A stretch of 64,000 bases of DNA, from assembly GCF_020559915.1 (NCBI RefSeq), contig NZ_JAJCLZ010000009.1, positions 45,139 to 109,138 on the forward strand, read 5' to 3'. Positions 25,666 through 34,699 of the stretch are shown here, piece after piece (position 1 is the stretch's first letter; each line of letters begins with the position of its first letter). This DNA is from Ruminococcus sp. 210702-SL.1.03 (GTDB lineage Bacteria; Bacillota; Clostridia; Oscillospirales; Ruminococcaceae). The translations under genes were made by a program, and so were the position numbers. The notes beneath the pieces are model-generated. The model was not told the DNA's origin and did not search any database. It was given only the letters and a program-made list of their open reading frames with translations.

Positions 25666-27348
25666 ATGAAAAACATTCCTATCGGACAACACCTCATTGA
25701 AAAGGGTCTTATCACCGAGGAACAGCTTCAGCAGGTTCTTGCCAAGCAAAAAGAAAGCAAGGGTAAGATGTTCGGCGATGTTATCCTCGAGATGAAGCTC
25801 GTTACCGAAAACCAGTTCTCTGAGGTGCTCGCTGAGCGACTCAATATCCCCTTTGTAGACCTCGATAAGGCTGTCCTTATTCCCGACGTAGTAAAGAGGA
25901 TACCTGAGGATACTGCGAGAAAGTATAACTGTATCGCGCTCAATAAGGTCGGCAGAAGACTTACCGTGGCTACTTCCGAGCCTTCAAACTTCTACGCTAT
26001 GGAGGATCTGCGCGTAGTTACAGGCTGCTCTATAAACTTCTCTATGGCTACCAAGGGTGCTGTAAACCGCGCGATAGGTAAAATGTACTCCGCGGGTCAG
26101 ACCGACTCGATAGTTGAAGAGGCTACTAAGCAGAAGGAAGAAGAAAAGAGCCTTGAAGACCTCGCAAACGAAGCTTCAAACGACCGTATAGATAACGCGC
26201 CTATCGTAAAGCTGGCTTCTACCATAGTCGCCGACTCCTTCCGTAAGGAAGCGACGGATATACATATAGAGCCTTTCAGAGATTTTACCAAGATCCGTAT
26301 CCGTGTAAACGGCGACCTTATCGAGCTTATGACCCTTTCGTCGGCGCTCCACGTTGCCCTCGTTACACGTTTCAAGATACTTTCGGGCATGAACATCGCC
26401 GAAAAGCGTATACCGCAGGACGGACGTATGTCGCAGGTGGTAGACGGCACAAACCTCGACCTTCGTGTATCTAACCTGCCGATGGTATACGGCGAAAAGG
26501 TCGTTATCCGTATTCTCGCTACCGGCGATATGTCGGTAAGAAAGATAACCGACCTCGGTATGACCGAGTACAATTACCAGCGTTTCGCTGCCTGCCTTAA
26601 AGTACCGCAGGGCGTTGTACTGGTTACCGGCCCTACCGGTTCCGGTAAATCTACCACCCTTTATGCGGCGCTCGGCGAGATAGCTAAGCCTAATCTCAAC
26701 GTTATCACCGTAGAAGATCCTGTCGAAAAGAAGGTAGAGGGCATAAATCAGTGCCAGATAAACGAAAAGGCGGGCATGACCTTCGACGCTGCCCTCCGCT
26801 CTATACTCCGTCAGGACCCTGATATTATAATGGTCGGAGAAATGCGTGACGCTGAAACTGCCGAGATAGCTATAAGAGCCGCTATCACGGGACACCTTGT
26901 GCTTTCGACTATACATACCAACGACGCGGCTTCCACCGTTACCCGTCTGGTAGATATGGGCGTACAGGCATACATGGTGGCTACTTCCCTTATCGGTATA
27001 GTAGCCCAGCGTCTTACCAAGGTGCTCTGCCCCGACTGCAAGAAAAAGCGTATGAGCCGCCCCGACGAGGACGAACTCATGGGCATAGATGGCCCGATAG
27101 AGGTCTACGAGCCGGTGGGCTGCCCGCACTGCAATAACACAGGCTACCGCGGCAGAACAGCTATACACGAAATACTGCTCTCGACCCCCGAGATGGCGCA
27201 GCTTATAACCCGCGGCGCTAAGGCGGACGAGATTCAGGAACTGGCGAGCCAGCAGGGCTGCAAACTGCTGCGCGACAACGTATCGCTGCTGGTACAGCAG
27301 GGAAAAACATCAATGGATGAGCTTATCCGCGTAACTTATGCGGTTTGA
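25666..27348 (+). CDS. pilB: Type IV pilus extension ATPase PilB (GspE family)
   Basis: A 560-residue hexameric motor ATPase that powers pilus assembly from the cytoplasmic face. It has an MshEN/GspE-type N-terminal domain (1-150), Walker A GPTGSGKST near 323 and the Asp box ITVEDPVEKK near 347. The Walker B/His region is LRQDPDIIMVGEMRD to HTNDAAS. A zinc site CPDC...CPHC near 455-490 is characteristic of PilB and absent from PilT. Length is normal. The start follows AAGGAGAAG. It is followed 26 bases later by pilT, so the two motors are co-transcribed, divergently from pilD. Confidence 0.95.
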   Translation: MKNIPIGQHLIEKGLITEEQLQQVLAKQKESKGKMFGDVILEMKLVTENQFSEVLAERLNIPFVDLDKAVLIPDVVKRIPEDTARKYNCIALNKVGRRLTVATSEPSNFYAMEDLRVVTGCSINFSMATKGAVNRAIGKMYSAGQTDSIVEEATKQKEEEKSLEDLANEASNDRIDNAPIVKLASTIVADSFRKEATDIHIEPFRDFTKIRIRVNGDLIELMTLSSALHVALVTRFKILSGMNIAEKRIPQDGRMSQVVDGTNLDLRVSNLPMVYGEKVVIRILATGDMSVRKITDLGMTEYNYQRFAACLKVPQGVVLVTGPTGSGKSTTLYAALGEIAKPNLNVITVEDPVEKKVEGINQCQINEKAGMTFDAALRSILRQDPDIIMVGEMRDAETAEIAIRAAITGHLVLSTIHTNDAASTVTRLVDMGVQAYMVATSLIGIVAQRLTKVLCPDCKKKRMSRPDEDELMGIDGPIEVYEPVGCPHCNNTGYRGRTAIHEILLSTPEMAQLITRGAKADEIQELASQQGCKLLRDNVSLLVQQGKTSMDELIRVTYAV

Positions 27349-27374
27349 TCTATTATAGTGGAGGTATTTAAAAA

Positions 27375-28448
27375 ATGGCTATTGACATCAACAAAATTCT
27401 TGACGAATCCAGAGCCCTCGGCTGCTCTGACTTGCACTTTACCGTAGGTATCCCCCCGATAGTACGTCAGGGCGGCAACCTCAGAAAGCTTTCTTCCTAC
27501 CCCGATATGACCGAGATAGATATACGCGGCATCTGCGACAATATGTGTAACGAAAAGCAGCGCCAGTCGATAAAAGATCATATCGACACTGACTTTACAT
27601 ACGTTTCCACCCGCGGCTTCCGTCACCGTGTAAACGTATATCGCCAGAGAGGAAACACAGCTATCGCTATCCGTCTGCTGAGAAACGATATACCTACCCT
27701 TACCGACCTCGATCTGCCGCCCGTACTTGCTGAATTTGCAATGCGTCCCCGCGGACTCGTGCTCGTTACCGGCCCTACCGGTTCCGGTAAATCTACCACC
27801 CTTGCCGCTATGATCGACCATGTAAATCTGCATAAGTCGGCGCACATAATCACCGTAGAAGACCCTATCGAGTATATGCACGCGCACAAGAGATGTATGG
27901 TAAACCAGCGTGAGATCGGCCCCGACGTTCCCAGCTTCTCTATGGCGCTGAGAGCTGCCCTTCGTGAAGACCCGGACATCATACTCGTCGGAGAAATGCG
28001 TGACTTCGAAACTATCGAAGCTGCCGTAACTGCCGCTGAAACGGGCCACCTTGTTATGAGTACCTTGCATACCACCGACGCGGCTTCTACCATCGACCGT
28101 ATCATCGACGTATTCCCTGCGCACCAGCAGCATCAGATAAGAACTCAGCTCGCTTCGGTACTGGTAGGAATATGCACCCAGACCCTCTGCCGCACTATGG
28201 ACGGCACCAGCCGTGTAGCCTGCTGCGAGATACTCGCCGCTACCGACTCTATAAAGGCTATGATCCGCGACGACAAGGTACACCTCATCGGCTCGGCTAT
28301 GCAGACCGGTAAGCAGTACGGAATGCAGACCCTCGATCAGGAGCTTGCAAAGCTTGTGCGCGACAGAAGGATCACTATGGAAGTTGCGCTTGAAAAGTGC
28401 CTGAACGCAAACGACCTCAAGAGATTTATCGCTGCGGCTAAGGCGTAA
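27375..28448 (+). CDS. pilT: Pilus retraction ATPase PilT
   Basis: A 357-residue GspE-family ATPase of PilT length, lacking the PilB N-terminal domain and zinc site. It opens INKILDESRALGCSDLHF, the usual PilT start. It has Walker A GPTGSGKST near 133, ITVEDPIEY near 157, LREDPDIILVGEMRD near 196, and HTTDAASTIDR near 234. Retraction of pili would give twitching motility or pull-in of bound substrate (family knowledge). It follows pilB closely. The DNA around the two Walker A sites of pilB and pilT is nearly identical over about 25 bases, reflecting strong codon bias. Confidence 0.95.
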   Translation: MAIDINKILDESRALGCSDLHFTVGIPPIVRQGGNLRKLSSYPDMTEIDIRGICDNMCNEKQRQSIKDHIDTDFTYVSTRGFRHRVNVYRQRGNTAIAIRLLRNDIPTLTDLDLPPVLAEFAMRPRGLVLVTGPTGSGKSTTLAAMIDHVNLHKSAHIITVEDPIEYMHAHKRCMVNQREIGPDVPSFSMALRAALREDPDIILVGEMRDFETIEAAVTAAETGHLVMSTLHTTDAASTIDRIIDVFPAHQQHQIRTQLASVLVGICTQTLCRTMDGTSRVACCEILAATDSIKAMIRDDKVHLIGSAMQTGKQYGMQTLDQELAKLVRDRRITMEVALEKCLNANDLKRFIAAAKA

Positions 28449-28477
28449 AAAATTACCCCTTTTGAAAGGAATAAAGA

Positions 28478-28903
28478 ATGATATACAAGCATAAGGTGCA
28501 GTATTACGAAACGGATAAAATGCAGGTGGTGCACCACTCAAACTACATCCGCTGGATGGAGGAGGCGAGAGTGGAATTTCTCGAGAAGATAGGCGCTTCC
28601 TTCGTTTCGCTGGAGGAGATGGGGATAATCAGCCCCGTTACCGAGGTGAACTGCCGCTACGAAAACATGATGCGCTTCGGCGACACCGCCGAGATAGACG
28701 CCTGCCTAGAGGAATTCGGCGGCGTGAAAATGCTTGTTAGCTACACCATGCGAAATGCCGAAACGGGCGAGGTATGCTGCGAGGCGCAGAGCCGCCATTG
28801 CTTCCTCGAAAACGGCAGGATAATCAATATGAAGAAAAAGCACCCCGAGATATACGCCAAGTTTTTGCCGCATATAGGCGAGCACGGCGAGATGAAGCTC
28901 TGA
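28478..28903 (+). CDS. Acyl-CoA thioesterase (hotdog fold, YbgC/FcbC type)
   Basis: A 141-residue single-domain hotdog thioesterase. The N-terminal YYETDKMQVVHHSNYIRWMEEAR carries the catalytic Asp (D13) and the pattern of the 4-hydroxybenzoyl-CoA/YbgC group. Length is typical. It probably hydrolyses acyl-CoA or acyl-ACP in the cytoplasm; the substrate is unknown. It starts 29 bases after pilT with AAAGGA upstream and no terminator between, so it may be read from the pilB promoter. I see no functional link to pili. Confidence 0.88.
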   Translation: MIYKHKVQYYETDKMQVVHHSNYIRWMEEARVEFLEKIGASFVSLEEMGIISPVTEVNCRYENMMRFGDTAEIDACLEEFGGVKMLVSYTMRNAETGEVCCEAQSRHCFLENGRIINMKKKHPEIYAKFLPHIGEHGEMKL

Positions 28904-28937
28904 GGGCTTTCGGCACTGAAAAATTTCAGTAAAACGC

Positions 28938-28966
28938 TTGACAAAACACCCGTTTTGTTATATGAT
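28938..28966 (+). promoter_or_regulatory. Promoter for the gene at 29045
   Basis: TTGACA (28938-28943), 17-base spacer and TATGAT (28961-28966). Confidence 0.75.
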
Positions 28967-29044
28967 ATTAGTAATGGCTGAATGCCATTTATGGACAGAA
29001 GTCTGCGGATTTTTTGCAGACGCTCATTAGGAGGAGAATATAAT

Positions 29045-29851
29045 ATGTCAAAATTTTGTGTATCATGCGGAGCACAGCTCGCGGATAACGCTGATTTCTG
29101 CACTACCTGCGGCGCAAAGCAGAGTGCAGCTCAGCCACAGGGCGCACAGCAGATAGGCGGTCAGCCGCACCCCGGCGCTCAGCAGGTAAACGGCGCTGCC
29201 AAGAACTTCGCAGACGCTGCAAAGGGCCTCGGCGCAGCCGCTGGTCAGAACGTAAAGCAGACCTTCGACGGAGTCTCTTTTGATTCCGTAAAGGGCGCTA
29301 TGTCTATCAACGACATCAAGAACGTTGGCAAGACAAAGAACAAGAACACCATCATCGGTCTGGCGGCCATCGCGGTAGCTATCGTTCTCGTAATAATCAT
29401 TCTCTGCTGCGCTATCACCCCCGGCTGGCAGAAGCCCATCGACAGAAGATTCAAGGCTATGAACAAGTGCGACGGCTCTCTGTACGCCAAGACTTTCGCC
29501 GATGCTTACAATGATTATGTAGATGAGCATTATGTTTCTGATGACGATGATTATGATTCCATAGAGGAGTATTATGAGGAGCAGCTCAACGATATTAAGG
29601 ATTACGCTGAGGACGAGTACGGCGACAACGTAAAGTACAAGGTAAAGGTACTCAAGAAGAAAGAACTCAAGAAGTCTGACCTTAAGGACGTAGAAGACAG
29701 GTATGAAGACTACTACGACGAGAGCGTTGACGTTTCTAAGGGCTACAAGGTAAAGCTGAAGATCACCATAAAGGGCAAAGACGACGACGATACCAACAAC
29801 ACTTGGATGAACGTTTACAAGATCGACGGCAAGTGGGTACTTGAAAACTGA
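29045..29851 (+). CDS. Zinc-ribbon single-pass membrane protein
   Basis: A 268-residue protein. An N-terminal zinc ribbon (CVSCGAQLADNADFCTTCG, residues 5-23) is followed by a Gln/Ala/Gly-rich linker (25-75), one membrane segment (about 105-126) and an extracytoplasmic domain. The latter is very acidic near 160-190 (DDDDYDSIEEYYEEQ) and Lys-rich near 195-225. ATG 29045 follows AGGAGGAG; an upstream ATG in the same frame lies inside the leader. I recognise the zinc_ribbon_2 type but no function. It shares only the ribbon-plus-membrane theme with the gene at 7419. Confidence 0.8.
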   Translation: MSKFCVSCGAQLADNADFCTTCGAKQSAAQPQGAQQIGGQPHPGAQQVNGAAKNFADAAKGLGAAAGQNVKQTFDGVSFDSVKGAMSINDIKNVGKTKNKNTIIGLAAIAVAIVLVIIILCCAITPGWQKPIDRRFKAMNKCDGSLYAKTFADAYNDYVDEHYVSDDDDYDSIEEYYEEQLNDIKDYAEDEYGDNVKYKVKVLKKKELKKSDLKDVEDRYEDYYDESVDVSKGYKVKLKITIKGKDDDDTNNTWMNVYKIDGKWVLEN

Positions 29852-29885
29852 TACCTGTGTTTTTAACTGTTTAACTGAACATACT

Positions 29886-29931
29886 GCGGAGGTCTTTTCG
29901 CGCGGAAAGCGGGAAAGATCTCCGCTTTTTT
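29886..29931 (+). terminator. Intrinsic terminator after 29045-29851
   Basis: GCGGAG (29886-29891) pairs with CTCCGC (29920-29925), extended inward by TCTTT/AAAGA and CGC/GCG, followed by a T run. Confidence 0.85.
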
Positions 29932-29944
29932 ATGCCGCAAAACC

Positions 29945-29973
29945 TTGATTTTTACCGAGGTATGTGGTATAAT
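29945..29973 (+). promoter_or_regulatory. Promoter for the ABC-F gene
   Basis: TTGATT (29945-29950), 17-base spacer and TATAAT (29968-29973). Confidence 0.7.
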
Positions 29974-30016
29974 AAAAACGTATATTTTAATGATCGAAAA
30001 AATAAGGAGAGTATAA

Positions 30017-31618
30017 ATGATAACTGTAAACAATCTAACCATGTCATTCGGCGGGCAGACCCTTTTTAAGGACGCTGATCTGAAATTCACGGGCGGAAAC
30101 TGCTACGGGATCATCGGCGCGAACGGCGCGGGCAAATCTACATTTCTGCGCATACTCTGCGGCGACCTAGAGCCTACTAAGGGCGAGGTCATCATACCGA
30201 AAAAAACACGCATGAGCGTGCTGAAACAAGACCACTTCGCCTACGACGAGTACACCGTGCTGGATACCGTTATAATGGGCAACCAGCGCCTTTACGACAT
30301 AATGCAGGAAAAGGACGCGCTTTACGCTAAGGAAGATTTTTCCGACGCTGACGGCGAGCGCGCGGCTGAGCTGGAGGGCGAATTTGCCGAGCTGAACGGC
30401 TGGGAGGCTGAGTCTGAGGCTTCAAAGCTGATACAGGGTCTGGGGCTTTCTGAGGATATACTTTATTCGCAGATGTCTGCCCTCTCGGGCAACGAAAAGG
30501 TAAAAGTACTGCTGGCGCAGGCGCTTTTCGGCAGCCCCGATATAATACTTCTCGACGAGCCTACAAACCACCTCGATATTTACGCTATCCGCTGGCTGGA
30601 GGAATTTTTGGCAGAGTATTTCGGCACGGTGCTGGTAGTTTCGCACGACCGCCACTTTCTCAATAACGTCTGCACCCATATCGTAGATTTCGATTACGGC
30701 AAGGTGAAGATGTATGTCGGCAACTACGAATTTTGGTACGAGTCATCTCAGCTTATGCAGCGCCTTATAAAGCAGCAGAACAAAAAGGCTGAGGAGAAGA
30801 TAAAAGAGCTGCAAGACTTCATCTCGCGCTTTTCGGCGAACAAATCGAAGTCGAAGCAGGCTACCAGCCGCCGCAAGCTGCTGGACAAGCTGACGGTAGA
30901 GGAAATGCCCGCCTCGTCGCGCAAGTACCCCTACATCGGCTTCACCCCCGATCGCGAGCCGGGTAAGGACATTTTAAAGCTCGACAGCATATGCAAAGCG
31001 GCTGAGGACGGCACACCGCTGCTCAATAATATAACTTTCACCCTAGGCAGAACTGATAAGGTGGCGATAATAGGTGAGTCGGAGCAGGCTATAACAATGC
31101 TTTTCAAGATACTTGCCGAAGAGGTCGAGCCTGACTCGGGCAGCATGAAGTGGGGCATATCCACCTCGCGTTCATATTTCCCGAAGGATAATTCGGAATA
31201 TTTCAACGACTGTGACCTTTCGATAGTAGATTGGATAAGGCAGTATTCGGGCAACGAGGACACCGAAACATATCTGCGCGGCTTCCTCGGCAAAATGCTC
31301 TTCTCGGGCGACGATATTTACAAGAAGGTAAACGTGCTCTCGGGCGGCGAAAAGGTGAGATGTATGTTCTCGCGCATGATGCTTTTCGGCTCTAACGTAC
31401 TGCTGCTCGATCAGCCTACCAACCACCTCGACCTCGAGTCGATAACCGCGGTGAACAACGCGCTCGCCGACTTTAAGGGCGTAGTTATCTTCACCACTCA
31501 CGACCACGAGATAATGCAGACGGTAGCCAACAGGATAATCGAGATAACCCCCGAGGGCTGCATCGACAAGATGGGCACTTACGAGGAGTACCTCGACTGG
31601 AAAAAGAACAGAGAATAA
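30017..31618 (+). CDS. ABC-F family ATPase (YbiT-like), degenerate second site
   Basis: A 533-residue soluble protein with two ABC domains, no membrane segments, and an ABC-F linker between them (about 250-300, Lys-rich). ABC-F proteins act on ribosomes as translation factors or antibiotic-protection factors. Domain 1 has Walker A GANGAGKS near 35, signature ALSGNEKVK near 155 and Walker B ILLDEPTNHLD near 177. Domain 2 lacks a normal Walker A: the position reads GESEQAITM. It has signature LSGGEK near 440 and Walker B LLLDQPTNHLD, where Gln replaces the catalytic Glu. So only one site looks catalytically complete. The start follows AAGGAGAG. Resistance function is not implied. Confidence 0.88.
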   Translation: MITVNNLTMSFGGQTLFKDADLKFTGGNCYGIIGANGAGKSTFLRILCGDLEPTKGEVIIPKKTRMSVLKQDHFAYDEYTVLDTVIMGNQRLYDIMQEKDALYAKEDFSDADGERAAELEGEFAELNGWEAESEASKLIQGLGLSEDILYSQMSALSGNEKVKVLLAQALFGSPDIILLDEPTNHLDIYAIRWLEEFLAEYFGTVLVVSHDRHFLNNVCTHIVDFDYGKVKMYVGNYEFWYESSQLMQRLIKQQNKKAEEKIKELQDFISRFSANKSKSKQATSRRKLLDKLTVEEMPASSRKYPYIGFTPDREPGKDILKLDSICKAAEDGTPLLNNITFTLGRTDKVAIIGESEQAITMLFKILAEEVEPDSGSMKWGISTSRSYFPKDNSEYFNDCDLSIVDWIRQYSGNEDTETYLRGFLGKMLFSGDDIYKKVNVLSGGEKVRCMFSRMMLFGSNVLLLDQPTNHLDLESITAVNNALADFKGVVIFTTHDHEIMQTVANRIIEITPEGCIDKMGTYEEYLDWKKNRE

Positions 31619-31637
31619 TTTATTGCTTTGAAAGGAT

Positions 31638-33182
31638 ATGATGGCAATGTTCAGAATAGCAAGCGTATTCAGCAGCAACATGGTGCTCCAGCGCGGCAAG
31701 AACGTAAACGTATGGGGCGAGGCTGACAACGGCACGACCATTACCGTAGAGATAAACGGCACTAAGGCGCACGCCGCAGCCGCCGATGGTAAGTGGAGGG
31801 TAGTGCTGCCCCCTATGACCGCGGGCGGCCCTTACGAAATGGACGTTTTCAGCAGCGCTGTTAAAGACGGCAAAGAGATAAAAGAGTCTATCAGATTTTA
31901 CAATGTCATGATAGGCGAAGTATGGCTCTGCGGCGGTCAGTCGAATATGGAGCTTGAGCTGCAAAACTGCAAGGGCGGAAAAGAGATACTCAAAGAGCTT
32001 ACACCCGAGTGCAACGTGCGCTTTTACTACACCCCTAAGTGCCGCATGAATGACGAAGAGCTGGCGGCCGCCGAGAAAAATTCGGGCTGGAGCGAGGCAG
32101 GCGAGCAGGCTTCCGCAGCCTGGAGCGCGGTAGGCTTCTTCTTCGCGAGAAAGCTGGCTAAAGAGCTGGGCGTCACCGTAGGTCTGGTAGGCTGCAACTG
32201 GGGCGGCACAAGCGCTTCGGCATGGATGGATAGAGAAACCATCGCCGACAGCAAGCAGACTGTATCTTACATAGAGGAATACGAATCGGCAGTGCGCGGC
32301 AAGCCCCGCGAGCTTCAGATAAAAGAGTACGACGAGTACATGGAGTACCACACTAAGTGGAACGAGCGCGCGAACGAAGTTTACGCGAAAGAGCCGAACT
32401 GCCCGTGGGAGCGCGTGATAGAGCTTTGCGGCGAAAACAAGTACCCCGGCCCTATGAACTGCAAGAACGAGTATCGCCCCGGCGGACTTTACGAAACTAT
32501 GCTCACCCGCGTGTGTCCTTACACCCTTAAAGGCTTCCTCTATTATCAGGGCGAGAGCGACGACCACAAGCCTAAGAGCTACTACAAGCTTTTCACCAAC
32601 ATGATAACCCTCTGGAGAACTATCTGGGAGGACGACGAGCTGCCTTTCATAATGGTACAGCTTCCGATGTTCAAGTACGAGAAAGACCCCGATTACAAGC
32701 ACTGGTGCCTTATCCGCGAAGCGCAGATGCGCGCTTTCAAGACCGTGAAGAATACGGGAATAGCGGTAATAAGCGACTGCGGCGAATTCAACAATATCCA
32801 CCCCGTAGACAAAGTGCCCGTTGGCGAAAGACTTTGCTTGCAGGCTGAAAAGCTGGCTTACGGCATGGACGTTGACGCTTTCGGTCCTATCTACAAGAGC
32901 GCGGTTTACACCGAGAACGGCGTAGAGCTAAGCTTCGACCACGCTGAAAACGGCTTTAAAGTAAAGGGCGACAAGCTCGGCACTTTCGAGATAGCGGGCG
33001 CGGACAAGCTTTTCCGCCGTGCTTCCGCCGAGATACGCGGCGACAAGATATTCGTTTACGCCGACACGGTGAAAGACCCGAAATACGTCCGTTTCGACTG
33101 GTTCAACTGGACAAACGTTACTCTCTACGGAGCAAACGGCATACCCGCAGCGCCTTTCAGAACCAGCATGAACGATGAATAA
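31638..33182 (+). CDS. Cytoplasmic sialate O-acetylesterase-type SGNH hydrolase
   Basis: A 514-residue SGNH hydrolase of the sialic acid-specific 9-O-acetylesterase family, without a signal peptide. After an N-terminal beta domain (residues 1-90), block I reads WLCGGQSNMELEL near 97, with Ser in GQSN. GLVGCNWGGTSASAWM near 180 and FLYYQGESDDHK near 300 are further family marks, and the IHPVDK-type His block lies near 393. A C-terminal beta domain follows. Such enzymes often remove acetyl groups from imported oligosaccharides such as acetylated xylan or mannan (family knowledge). It starts 19 bases after the ABC-F stop. Three ATGs (31638, 31641, 31647) compete; AAAGGA spacing suits 31641 or 31647 better than the first. 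Confidence 0.87.
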   Translation: MMAMFRIASVFSSNMVLQRGKNVNVWGEADNGTTITVEINGTKAHAAAADGKWRVVLPPMTAGGPYEMDVFSSAVKDGKEIKESIRFYNVMIGEVWLCGGQSNMELELQNCKGGKEILKELTPECNVRFYYTPKCRMNDEELAAAEKNSGWSEAGEQASAAWSAVGFFFARKLAKELGVTVGLVGCNWGGTSASAWMDRETIADSKQTVSYIEEYESAVRGKPRELQIKEYDEYMEYHTKWNERANEVYAKEPNCPWERVIELCGENKYPGPMNCKNEYRPGGLYETMLTRVCPYTLKGFLYYQGESDDHKPKSYYKLFTNMITLWRTIWEDDELPFIMVQLPMFKYEKDPDYKHWCLIREAQMRAFKTVKNTGIAVISDCGEFNNIHPVDKVPVGERLCLQAEKLAYGMDVDAFGPIYKSAVYTENGVELSFDHAENGFKVKGDKLGTFEIAGADKLFRRASAEIRGDKIFVYADTVKDPKYVRFDWFNWTNVTLYGANGIPAAPFRTSMNDE

Positions 33183-33202
33183 CTTCATATAATATGCAAA
33201 TA

Positions 33203-33240
33203 AAAACGCGCCTGACATTTTTCCGTCAGACGCGTTTTGT
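33203..33240. terminator. Bidirectional terminator between convergent esterase genes
   Basis: AAAACGCGCCTGAC (33203-33216) pairs with GTCAGACGCGTTTT (33225-33238) with one mismatch; A and T runs are part of the stem ends. Confidence 0.85.
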
Positions 33241-33256
33241 TTATGCAAGGTAAAAT

Positions 33257-34537
33257 TTAGTTATCCAGCACGGCAGAGAACTGCTTTATAAATTCGTCGG
33301 AAACTATGCCGCCCGCTTCGCCGTTCGGGTGGCCGCCGTACTTCGCCGCAGCGGGCGTTTCGGGGTCGCAGAGCAGCGAGGCAAAGTCGAAGAAGTAAAC
33401 GCCCTCATCGCTGCACAGCTGTTCGAGCGCCGCATTGTACTCGGTGCGCACGCTTTCCTGCTCATCGCCGTAGTCTTCGGGCGGGGCGTTAAAGACGATG
33501 ACCGAGCTGCCAGCAGCTTTCAGCGGGGCGATGACCTGCTTGATGTAATCCTCTATTTCCGCCGCGGAATTTCCGCCGTCGCCGCCGTATTCGCCCGAGA
33601 TTATGTCATTAGTGCCGAAAGCTACTATCACGATGTCGGCGTTTTTGGTGCGCTCAAGCCAGTTGCCGTCGGCAGCTGCGTCGCTTGAACGCGCCCAGCC
33701 CAGACCGCAGTTCCAAAAAGCGTAATCGCTGCCCAGCTTCTGCGAGATCTGCGCCGCCCAGTATTCGTAAGCCATGAAGTCGGTCTGGCAGCCCTGCGTT
33801 ATCGAGTCGCCGATGGCTGCTACGGTGTACTTAGCCCCGCGGTCTGCGCCGATGAGCTGCGGGAGCGGTAAGGTGTCGCAGTACTCAAAATCGCCGCCTT
33901 CCACCGAAGAAGTGGCGCTTGTAAGGTTCGCCATATTGGTAGCGGGTATCTTTTTGCCCGTCAGCGTCCATTCCCATACTAAGTAGTGGTCTTGCGGCAG
34001 GTCGAATTTCACGGCGTCGCTCCAAAAATCATCGCCCGCGGCGACCTCTCTGCCCGCTTCGCCGTCGAAAGTAACGTCGGTGTAATTGGTTATCTCATCA
34101 TCGGGCGATGTTCCGCCGTCAGCTATGCGCGCGCTTTCGATGGTGTAGCCGCTGACCTCCATGCCGACGTGCACGGGCGCGCCGGTGTTGTATGTAGAAT
34201 CCACCGCGTTCGAGAAATAAAAGCGGTAATCCAGCTCGCCGTATTGCTCGGCGGGGAAGTAGGCGCGGTAGGTGACCGACTCGGCGTTTTTCACAATGCC
34301 GTTGTTGCCGGTAGCAACGTATGTGTTAGACTGGTAGGTGTCGAATCCATTGCCGTTCTGCTTGTGCACGGCGGCGGTCTTTTCGAGCGGTGCCGCCGCC
34401 TGCGAGCTGTTCTCAGCCGCGGAAGAAGCGCCCTCCGCCGAGCTGTTATCCTTAGAGCCGCAGCCCGTGAACGCCGTAACGGAAGCGAGCAGCATTGCCG
34501 AAGCCGCCGCGGCGCATATCAGTTTTTGTTTTTTCAT
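33257..34537 (-). CDS. Secreted SGNH (GDSL) esterase lipoprotein, CE2-like
   Basis: A 426-residue lipoprotein. The signal peptide ends in the lipobox AFTG|C (C26), followed by a Ser/Ala/Glu linker. Residues about 60-205 form an N-terminal beta domain and the rest an SGNH domain. The SGNH domain has block I AAIGDSITQG near 222, block III AFGTNDI near 285 and the block V His in GHPNGEAGG near 405. The jelly-roll-plus-SGNH layout resembles family CE2 carbohydrate esterases, which deacetylate plant polysaccharides outside the cell (family knowledge). ATG 34537 follows GAGGG at 8 bases; an ATG at 34552 would add residues before the signal peptide and is unlikely. It is transcribed alone. Confidence 0.85.
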   Translation of the reverse strand: MKKQKLICAAAASAMLLASVTAFTGCGSKDNSSAEGASSAAENSSQAAAPLEKTAAVHKQNGNGFDTYQSNTYVATGNNGIVKNAESVTYRAYFPAEQYGELDYRFYFSNAVDSTYNTGAPVHVGMEVSGYTIESARIADGGTSPDDEITNYTDVTFDGEAGREVAAGDDFWSDAVKFDLPQDHYLVWEWTLTGKKIPATNMANLTSATSSVEGGDFEYCDTLPLPQLIGADRGAKYTVAAIGDSITQGCQTDFMAYEYWAAQISQKLGSDYAFWNCGLGWARSSDAAADGNWLERTKNADIVIVAFGTNDIISGEYGGDGGNSAAEIEDYIKQVIAPLKAAGSSVIVFNAPPEDYGDEQESVRTEYNAALEQLCSDEGVYFFDFASLLCDPETPAAAKYGGHPNGEAGGIVSDEFIKQFSAVLDN

Positions 34538-34625
34538 AAATATCCCTCGCAAAAATATGGTGAATTTTATATGTTTTTATGCCTTAATTATATCACGTTT
34601 TATGCGGCTTGTCAAACGGCGGCTA

Positions 34626-34654
34626 TTGACAAAATCCTAGAATCGTGATATAAT
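34626..34654 (+). promoter_or_regulatory. Promoter for ilvB
   Basis: A perfect TTGACA (34626-34631) and TATAAT (34649-34654) with a 17-base spacer. The leader is only about 40 bases, so there is no room for a T-box or peptide attenuator. Confidence 0.85.
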
Positions 34655-34699
34655 TAGTAGAACAATGATTTGATGAATAATTATTCGGAGGCGATTTTT

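Noticed and set aside
31620..32801. 393-codon minus-strand frame opposite the esterase gene
   Set aside because: Fully antisense to a recognisable SGNH hydrolase; no recognisable product.
34655..34699. T-box or leader-peptide attenuator for ilvB
   Set aside because: The leader is only about 40 bases and has neither a T-box core nor a terminator.
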